A stretch of 64,000 bases of DNA from PALSA-612 sp963765295 (GTDB lineage Bacteria; Actinomycetota; Thermoleophilia; Gaiellales; Gaiellaceae), in contig CAVXVO010000005.1 of assembly GCA_963765295.1 (NCBI GenBank), forward strand, positions 868,001-932,000. Reading direction: 5' to 3'. The notes under the pieces were generated by a model that had not been told where the DNA came from, did no database searches, and was given only the letters and a program-made list of their open reading frames with translations. Position 1 is the first letter of the stretch. Every line of letters starts with the position of its first letter. Position numbers and translations under genes: made by a program. This document shows positions 59,249-64,000 of the stretch, piece after piece.

Positions 59249-59370
59249 CGCTTGGACCCCTTTCTCACGGCCATGCCTGCCTGCGCGCGGGCGCGGGCGT
59301 CTGGCCTCGGGTCGCGGGGGTCGACGCGCCAGTCGGCCAGGTGTCCGAACGGTGTCGGGAAGTACGACAT
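59245..59370 (-). CDS. Conserved-looking 41-residue peptide in the DUF4097 operon
   Basis: Encodes 41 residues: an aromatic N-terminus (SYFPTPFGHLADWRV), an Asp/Pro/Arg linker (DPRDPRPDARARA) and a basic end (AVRKGSKR). AAAGGAG lies 6 bases before the ATG, one of the best ribosome sites in the window, and the stop overlaps the next start (ATGA), both strong signs of real translation. There is no membrane helix. It could be a small protein partner, or a peptide processed by the operon hydrolase and exported by its MFS proteins. Confidence 0.78.
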   Translation of the reverse strand: MSYFPTPFGHLADWRVDPRDPRPDARARAQAGMAVRKGSKR

Positions 59371-59381
59371 CTGTGCTCCTT

Positions 59382-59840
59382 TCAGCTCTCTGCGTACCCG
59401 GTCAGCCGGCGACCGGAACGACGGACGGTGGTGGGCACGGTCGCCGCACGGTTCAGGGCGCGGACGATCCACGTGTTGACGGACACGCCCTCACGCGCAG
59501 CAGCCGCCTCGACGCTCGTCTTGAGCGCCTCCGACAGGCGGAGCGTGATGCGGGCGCTCGCGCCGTCCTCGGCCGTGGCCGGCGACGGCTCGGACTGCTG
59601 CTCGTCGACGTAGACGAGCGACGGCTCCTGTCCGGCGAGGCGCACCTCGACATGACCGGACGGGAGCTGTCCCGAGACCTCGAGGGCGGCCTCCCCGAGC
59701 AGGTCGAGGAGCCGCATGCCCGCGGAGGCGCGGAGGGTCTGGCTCAGCCGCTGAGCGGCATCGGCGACGGCCTCGTCGCCGAGCGAGGCCATTGCCTCGA
59801 GATCGGCGAGCAGGGCATCGACATACGGTGTGGTTTGCAT
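59382..59840 (-). CDS. Ribbon-helix-helix regulator heading the DUF4097 operon
   Basis: A 152-residue protein. The C-terminal part is a ribbon-helix-helix (Arc/HicB-like) DNA-binding domain: ARITLRLSEALKTSVEAAAA, then GVSVNTWIVRALNRA. The N-terminal 85 residues are helical (VDALLADLEAMASL, MRLLDLLGEAALEVSGQ) with a strand segment HVEVRLAG. No HicA toxin is nearby, so it is more likely a plain repressor than an antitoxin. Its own start is 2 bp from a perfect 19-bp palindrome, fitting autoregulation of the whole operon. Confidence 0.85.
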   Translation of the reverse strand: MQTTPYVDALLADLEAMASLGDEAVADAAQRLSQTLRASAGMRLLDLLGEAALEVSGQLPSGHVEVRLAGQEPSLVYVDEQQSEPSPATAEDGASARITLRLSEALKTSVEAAAAREGVSVNTWIVRALNRAATVPTTVRRSGRRLTGYAES

Positions 59841-59842
59841 TG

Positions 59843-59861
59843 TGATGTCATTATGACATCA
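59843..59861. promoter_or_regulatory. Perfect 19-bp palindrome over the operon promoter
   Basis: TGATGTCATTATGACATCA is a perfect 9-1-9 inverted repeat that includes the -10 box and ends 2 bp before the RHH gene. Ribbon-helix-helix dimers bind short palindromic arms, so this is the likely autoregulatory operator. Confidence 0.8.
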
Positions 59862-59877
59862 TCCGAACGTCTGTCAA
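59850..59877 (-). promoter_or_regulatory. Promoter of the RHH-DUF4097-MFS operon
   Basis: On the minus strand TTGACA (59872-59877) and CATAAT (59850-59855) are 16 bp apart, a near-consensus housekeeping promoter. The -10 box ends 9 bases before the ATG, so the message would be almost leaderless. A second TTGACA overlaps just upstream (59879-59884). Confidence 0.8.
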
Positions 59878-59880
59878 GTG

Positions 59881-60444
59881 TCAATTTCGCGGCAGATCGC
59901 TGCCATAGGCGTGTCGGTAGATCTGTTTCGTGCTCTCGACGCCGTCCACGTAGGCCCGGACGTCACTCGCCGCGATGCCGCTGCCGTCGCGCAGCCAGCC
60001 GTCGACCGTCGTCTCTCCCGCGTTGTAGGCGGCGAGCGCGAGCCGCTCGTCGCCGTACTTGTCGATCAGTGTGCGGAGGTACCACGATCCGTAGCGGACG
60101 TTGATGTCGGGGTCGTAGAGGTCGCTGACCCTGAAGCTCGTGCCGCCGGTGCGGCGCGCGATCGTCTGCCCCGTCACCGGCTGGATCTGCATCAGCCCCA
60201 TGGCGCCGACCTTGGACAGCGCGTGCGGGCGGAAGCGGCTCTCCTCGTAGATGACCGCGGCGACGAGCGCCGAGTCGAGCCTGTTCTCGGCGGCGTGGGC
60301 GCGGACGATGTCGCCGTAGTCCAGCGGGTACTCCAGACGGTCGATGAACGCAGGCCGTTCGACCGGCGTCATCCCGAGCAGGACGGCCGCGCCGGCGGCG
60401 GTCACGACCACGGCGGCCGCGAGCAGGAGCCGGCGTGGCGTCAC
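59881..60444 (-). CDS. Lytic transglycosylase (SLT domain)
   Basis: A 187-residue exported enzyme that cleaves peptidoglycan between MurNAc and GlcNAc. Anchor or signal: RRLLLAAAVVVTAAGAAVLL. The catalytic Glu lies in VAAVIYEESRFRPHALSKVG, followed by GAMGLMQIQPVTG, SWYLRTLIDKYGD and LALAAYNAGE, all SLT signatures. GTG overlaps the coaE stop (GTGA). The stop codon lies inside the promoter region of the next operon. Confidence 0.92.
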   Translation of the reverse strand: MTPRRLLLAAAVVVTAAGAAVLLGMTPVERPAFIDRLEYPLDYGDIVRAHAAENRLDSALVAAVIYEESRFRPHALSKVGAMGLMQIQPVTGQTIARRTGGTSFRVSDLYDPDINVRYGSWYLRTLIDKYGDERLALAAYNAGETTVDGWLRDGSGIAASDVRAYVDGVESTKQIYRHAYGSDLPRN

Positions 60445-60977
60445 GAACGCTCCTGTTCGAGCACCCCCGCGACGAAGGCCTCGAGTTCGGCGAGCGAGCC
60501 GTCGTTGACGTAGGCGTAGTCGGCGCGGCCGACCTTCTCGTCGTCCGGGATCAGGCGAGCCGAGCGGTCGATTCTCTCCCCCACGCGGGCGCGGCGTGTC
60601 TCCTCCGGCGCGGTCACGACGACGACCGCGTCGAAGAGCACTTCGCCGCCGGTCTCGTACAGGAGTGGGATCTCGACCACGGCCACGTCGACGTCGAGAC
60701 CGGCGAGCCAGGCGAGCTCTTCGCGCCGCACGCGCGGATGGAGCAGACCCTCGAGCCAGGCGAGCTCCTCCGGGTCGCCGAAGACGACGGCCGCGATCCC
60801 GGCCCGGTCGGTGGTGCCGAAGCGCTCCTCGAGCGCCGCTCGCACCTCCGTGTCCTCCGCGATCAGGCGGTGGACGATCTCGTCGCTCGAGCACACGGCG
60901 GCACCGCCGCGTCGGAAGGCCTCGAGGGCTTCGCTCTTCCCGGCGCCGATCCCGCCGGTCAGGGCGAGCTTACGCGT
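60441..60977 (-). CDS. coaE: Dephospho-CoA kinase, start codon unresolved
   Basis: Phosphorylates dephospho-CoA, the last step of coenzyme A synthesis. The 178-residue frame begins KLALTGGIGAGKSEALEAFR (P-loop), then SSDEIVHRL, LHPRVRREE, VVEIPLLYETGGE and RIDRSARLIPDDEK. No ATG, GTG or TTG lies before the P-loop and after the rpsA frame; the first codons are ACG-CGT-AAG, overlapping the rpsA stop (60970-60972). A non-standard start or a small sequence error is likely. Pantothenate genes panB/panC are 45 kb away in the same window. Confidence 0.88.
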   Translation of the reverse strand, partial: TRKLALTGGIGAGKSEALEAFRRGGAAVCSSDEIVHRLIAEDTEVRAALEERFGTTDRAGIAAVVFGDPEELAWLEGLLHPRVRREELAWLAGLDVDVAVVEIPLLYETGGEVLFDAVVVVTAPEETRRARVGERIDRSARLIPDDEKVGRADYAYVNDGSLAELEAFVAGVLEQERS

Positions 60978-62522
60978 CGGGCTCGGGCTCCTCGTCGACC
61001 GGCTTCGACTCCTCGTCGGCCGGCTCGGGCTCGGCTTCCGCGACCGGCTCGGGCTCTGCTTCTGCCACCGGCTCTGCCTCTGCCACCGGCTCTGCTTCTG
61101 CCACCGGCTCTGCCTCTGCCACCGGCTCTGCCTCTGCCACCGGCTCGGCCTCTGCCACCGGCTCGGCCTCTGCCACCGGCTCGGCCTCTGCCACCGGCTC
61201 GGCCTCTGCACGGCTCTGCCTCCGCGGCGGGCTCCAGCTCTGCCTCGGCCTCTGCGGCGGGCTCGGCCTCGACGGCAAGCTCAGCGTCGGAATCCGGCTC
61301 GGCCGCCTCGACATCCTCCTCGACGTACTGCGGGCGCGTCTCGCTGAAGACTTCCTCGGAGAGGCGCAGCGGCGGCGCGCCCTCGGGCCGCGGCCTCGGC
61401 TCCTCGCCCTCGACGCGCTTCAGGGAGAGCGACAGGCGCCGGCGCTCGGCGTCCATCTCGATGATCTTGACGCTGACGACGTCGCCCTGCGACACGATCT
61501 CGCGCGGGTTCTCGACGTGGTGGGCGGCGAGCTCGGAGATGTGCACGAGGCCCTCGACGCCGGGCAGGATCTCGACGAAGGCACCGAACGTGACGACCTT
61601 CGTGACCTTGCCCTGGACGACGTCGTTGACCGAGTAGCTGTCGAGCACCTGCTGCCACGGGTCGGACTGCGTCTGCTTGAGGCCGAGCGAGATCCGCTGG
61701 CGGTCGCGGTCGATGTCGAGCACCTTGACCTGGACCTCCTGGCCGATCTCGAGCACCTCGGAGGGATGGTTCACATGGCTCCAGGACAGCTCGGAGATGT
61801 GGATCAGGCCGTCCATGCCGTCGAGGTCGACGAAGGCGCCGAAGTCGACGATGTTCGAGATCACGCCGGGGACGACGTCGCCGGGGTTGAGCCGGTCGAG
61901 GATCGCCTGCCGCATCTCCTTGCGCTCGTCCTCGAGGACGGCGCGGCGCGAGAGCACGACGTTGTTGCGCGAGCGGTTGAGCTCGATCACCTTGCAGCGA
62001 AGCTCGGTGCCGAGGAACTCGTCGAGGTCCTGCACGCGGCGGATGTCGACGAGCGACGCCGGCAGGAAGCCGCGCACGCCGAGGTCGAGGATCAGGCCGC
62101 CCTTGACGACCTCGATCACGCGGCCGGTGACGGGCTCGCCCGACTCGGCCGCCTTCTCGATCGACTTCCACGCGAGCTCGAAGCGGGCGCGCTTCTTGGA
62201 CAGGATCAGGCGGCCCTCGGCGTCCTCCTTGGTGAGGACGAGCGCGTCGATCTCGTCGCCGAGGTTGACCTCGTCGGCCGGGTTGACCGACCGGCGGATC
62301 GAGAGCTCGGCAACGGGGATGACGCCCTTCCGACTTGTAGCCGATGTCGACGAGGACCTCGTCCTTGTCGACGCGCACGACGATGCCGTGCACGACCTCG
62401 CCCTCGTTGATCGTGGGGAAGGTCGACTCGTAGTCGGGGACGAGCTCACCGTCCGGACCGGTGATCCAGACGCCGGGCTCGGCGGCCATCCTCTCCTGCT
62501 GTTCGATCGTCTCGTTCGGCAT
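60970..62522 (-). CDS. rpsA: Ribosomal protein S1 with acidic repeat tail (two frame breaks)
   Basis: RNA-binding ribosomal protein S1, about 515 residues. Four S1 domains are clear: GEVVHGIVVRVDKDEVLVDI, GEPVTGRVIEVVKGGLILDL, GDVVPGVISNIVDFGAFVDL and NDVVQGKVTKVVTFGAFVEI, each with its second half (for example GLIHISELSWSHV and GLVHISELAAHHV). The C-terminal tail is about 100 residues of Glu/Ala/Pro/Val, mostly EPVAEA repeats, ending EEPEPDA. The frame changes at about 62326 (in domain 1) and about 61210 (in the tail), each as if one base were extra. An essential gene, so the breaks are very likely artefacts. Promoter TATACT lies 10 bases before the ATG. Confidence 0.93.
61040..61210 (-). 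repeat. 18-bp tandem repeat encoding EPVAEA units in RpsA
   Basis: Nine or so copies of an 18-bp unit (plus strand: TCTGCCACCGGCTCTGCC, with CT/CG variation) encode Glu-Pro-Val-Ala-Glu-Ala. The copies are nearly identical at DNA level, including synonymous positions, so the array has recently expanded or is homogenised. Copy number is likely to vary between strains. Confidence 0.85.
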
Positions 62523-62532
62523 GAAGCGGGTC

Positions 62533-62560
62533 AGTATAGCCCGCTAACTCAGGAACCCAA
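62533..62560 (-). promoter_or_regulatory. Promoter of rpsA
   Basis: On the rpsA strand TATACT (62533-62538) is an excellent -10, with TTGGGT (62555-62560) at 16 bp as a partial -35. Only 10 bases separate the -10 box from the ATG, so the message has little or no leader. Confidence 0.65.
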
Positions 62561-62586
62561 CCGGAACGCGACGCCGGGGGACGGCG

Positions 62587-63993
62587 TTAGCTGCCGGTGT
62601 AGTTGTCGTCGATGATCCTCGAGCCTCCGAGGTCGTCGGCGATGTCCTGGAAGATCGTCGTCAAGCTGGCCGGATTCGGCGAGTAGAAGAACTTGGACGA
62701 GTCGGTCGCCATCGCCTGCACGGTTCCGTAGGCGGTCATGGCAGGCGACTCGTAGCAGCCGCTGAGGAACTGGATGCCCTCAGCCACGTTGCAGGAGCCG
62801 CTGCCCCCGCCCAGCTTCGTGCCGGTTCCGCTGGCCTTCCAGGCCCAGCACTGATCCGTCGTGTTCGTGTCGTAGAGGACCGTGTAGACCCAGGTGCCGG
62901 CGGACTTGGCGGCGGCGGCCGACTGGGTTCCCTGGTAGCAGGGCCGGGAGCGGTAGGTCGAGGCGTTGTTGTCGCAGATGCCGTCGTTCGGGCTCGTGTC
63001 CACGCAGGGCCCGTACGTCGCCTGGCCGTCAGTGAAGAAGATGATCGCATCCTGGGCCTTCGGATCGTGGTTGGCCGCGAGGATCGCCTGCGCCTTGTCG
63101 ATCGCGGTTGCGTACGCGGTCGTCCCTCCGGACTTCATGCAGCTGATGTCGGACACGAGCGTCGAGCTGCCGTTCAAAGTCGTCGACGCCGACGACGTCT
63201 TGTAGTCGGTGGACAGCCCGACGACGACGTAGTTGTTCGGGTAGACGTCGTAGTCGTTCGGCGCGCCGTCAGATGTCTTCGGCGTCGCGCAGGCACCGCT
63301 GCTGGAGGCCGGAGGAAGGACGGCGAGCCCGACCTTGTCGTAGGTCGGATCCATCCCGAGGAGGAACGAGTCGACGCCGTTCTTCGCGCAGGTCAGCTTC
63401 GTGCCGCCTGCCGAGCAAGAGGTGCCCATCGATCCGGTCCGGTCGACCACGATCATGACGTGCGCGGGAAACGGCTTCCCGCCGCCCATCTTCGCGGTCG
63501 ACGTGGCCGAGATCCCGGCTGAGCTGATCCCGACGACCTTCCCGAACACCGTGTTCACCGTCGCCGACTGCACCACCTGGATCGCGTTCGGTGTGCTCAG
63601 CGTGCACCACGCCGGCACGCTCCCGTTCACGGTCAGGCATTTCGGCGTGAACGTCAGTGTCACGCCGGTCAGGTCGGTGCCCTTGTTCTTCTGGGTCGAG
63701 GCGGCGCCGTAGGTCGTCGCGTTCGCTTCCACGGCTGCCAGCGTCGTCGTGCCCGCTCTCACATCCGGGAGCTGGTTCGCGAGCGCCGTGGCGACCGCAT
63801 CCGACGACGCCTGCAGCTGGCGATTCGCCAGATAGAAGCGACCGACGTCGACCACGAACGCCGCGATCCCGAGGATCGCGACCAGTCCGACTGCGAACAT
63901 CACGAGCACCTGCCCGCCCTCCCTGGACCGACGGAACGCAGGGCGACGCATGAACCGTCGCCGGAGAGGACTCAGTGTTCGGAGTTTGCCCAT
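62587..63993 (-). CDS. TadG-like pilus-associated protein with von Willebrand A domain
   Basis: A 468-residue envelope protein. Residues 24-50 (GGQVLVMFAVGLVAILGIAA, then FVVDVGRFY) are the TadE/TadG N-terminal helix of Flp-type pilus assembly proteins, followed by ANRQLQASSDAVATALANQL typical of TadG. A vWA domain follows: VMIVVDRTGSMGTS (metal site, DxTxS variant), IIFFTDGQATYG and SGGTTAYATAIDKAQAIL. Late cysteines (SCNVAEGIQFLSGCYESP) may pair. It ends SRIIDDNYTGS. A later start at 63951 is possible. No other tad genes are in the window. Confidence 0.87.
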   Translation of the reverse strand: MGKLRTLSPLRRRFMRRPAFRRSREGGQVLVMFAVGLVAILGIAAFVVDVGRFYLANRQLQASSDAVATALANQLPDVRAGTTTLAAVEANATTYGAASTQKNKGTDLTGVTLTFTPKCLTVNGSVPAWCTLSTPNAIQVVQSATVNTVFGKVVGISSAGISATSTAKMGGGKPFPAHVMIVVDRTGSMGTSCSAGGTKLTCAKNGVDSFLLGMDPTYDKVGLAVLPPASSSGACATPKTSDGAPNDYDVYPNNYVVVGLSTDYKTSSASTTLNGSSTLVSDISCMKSGGTTAYATAIDKAQAILAANHDPKAQDAIIFFTDGQATYGPCVDTSPNDGICDNNASTYRSRPCYQGTQSAAAAKSAGTWVYTVLYDTNTTDQCWAWKASGTGTKLGGGSGSCNVAEGIQFLSGCYESPAMTAYGTVQAMATDSSKFFYSPNPASLTTIFQDIADDLGGSRIIDDNYTGS

Positions 63994-64000
63994 TGCTCTA

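Noticed and set aside
59382..59840. HicAB-type toxin-antitoxin pair.
   Set aside because: The RHH domain is HicB-like, but no HicA or other toxin gene lies on either side; the neighbours are a 41-residue peptide and DUF4097.
61040..61210. CRISPR array.
   Set aside because: The 18-bp units are contiguous with no spacers, and the array is in frame inside rpsA.

Overview
The window is 64 kb of very GC-rich DNA with GTG/ATG starts, dense same-strand gene blocks and constant 4-base stop/start overlaps (ATGA or GTGA). Gene content (Rex, a four-S1-domain RpsA with an acidic Glu/Pro/Val/Ala tail, PadR, FmdB, MMPL transporters, SARP/BTAD and LuxR-ATPase regulators, a DUF2277 protein, a LexA-type box before uvrA) points to a soil or water Actinomycetota. 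A deep lineage such as Thermoleophilia (Gaiellales/Solirubrobacterales) is my guess; there is no rRNA or tRNA here to settle it. I saw no insertion sequence, phage gene, CRISPR array or tRNA.

Layout. 1-2.2 kb: rex (cut by the left edge), a glutaredoxin-like gene and glutamate dehydrogenase. 2.3-8.4 kb: a leftward operon with the tRNA t6A genes tsaE-tsaB-rimI-tsaD, a secreted subtilase downstream and an unknown protein upstream. 8.4-14.2 kb: family 4 uracil-DNA glycosylase, an ECF sigma factor with a membrane partner, DUF1877, FmdB, a secreted alpha/beta hydrolase and a secreted clan GH-A-like glycosidase. 14.4-16.7 kb: rightward DUF2520-panC-panB. 16.7-21.7 kb: a Nudix pseudogene, PadR with a perfect palindromic operator, a badly frameshifted Yip1-like gene, uvrA with an SOS box, and a PH-like membrane protein. 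21.9-30.2 kb: membrane and lipid genes (an MprF-like lysyltransferase, an MMPL transporter), a metallophosphoesterase, a DUF1579-like pair facing a WYL regulator, and DUF2277. 30.2-33.3 kb: a LuxR-type ATPase regulator coupled to a small HTH protein. 33.4-37.2 kb: two DUF1059-like mini-proteins, a secreted protein and a large secreted beta-propeller protein with an unusual three-copy cysteine repeat. 37.2-39.7 kb: uvrB and two small membrane proteins. 39.7-44.8 kb: a two-gene operon joining a SARP-SIR2 protein to a nSTAND1-ATPase/WD40 protein. 44.9-55.4 kb: two paralogous secreted dimethylformamidase-beta-like proteins, beta-propellers, a diguanylate cyclase and pabB-pabC. 55.1-59.9 kb: a tightly coupled operon of RHH regulator, 41-residue peptide, DUF4097, MFS, beta-lactamase-fold hydrolase and MFS. 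59.9-64 kb: lytic transglycosylase, coaE, rpsA and a TadG/vWA protein.

What stands out. (1) The SARP-SIR2 plus nSTAND1-WD40 operon looks like a signal-sensing or conflict module, but the SIR2 domain has Ala where NAD-cleaving relatives have the catalytic Asn. (2) The RHH-peptide-DUF4097-MFS-hydrolase-MFS operon has a near-consensus promoter overlapped by a 19-bp palindrome. (3) About twenty frame breaks interrupt otherwise well-preserved genes, including rpsA and uvrA, and nearly all have the same sign (one extra base). Insertion-type sequence error is the likeliest cause, so those genes are probably intact in the cell. (4) Several promoters place the -10 box 6-11 bases before the start codon, suggesting widespread leaderless transcripts.
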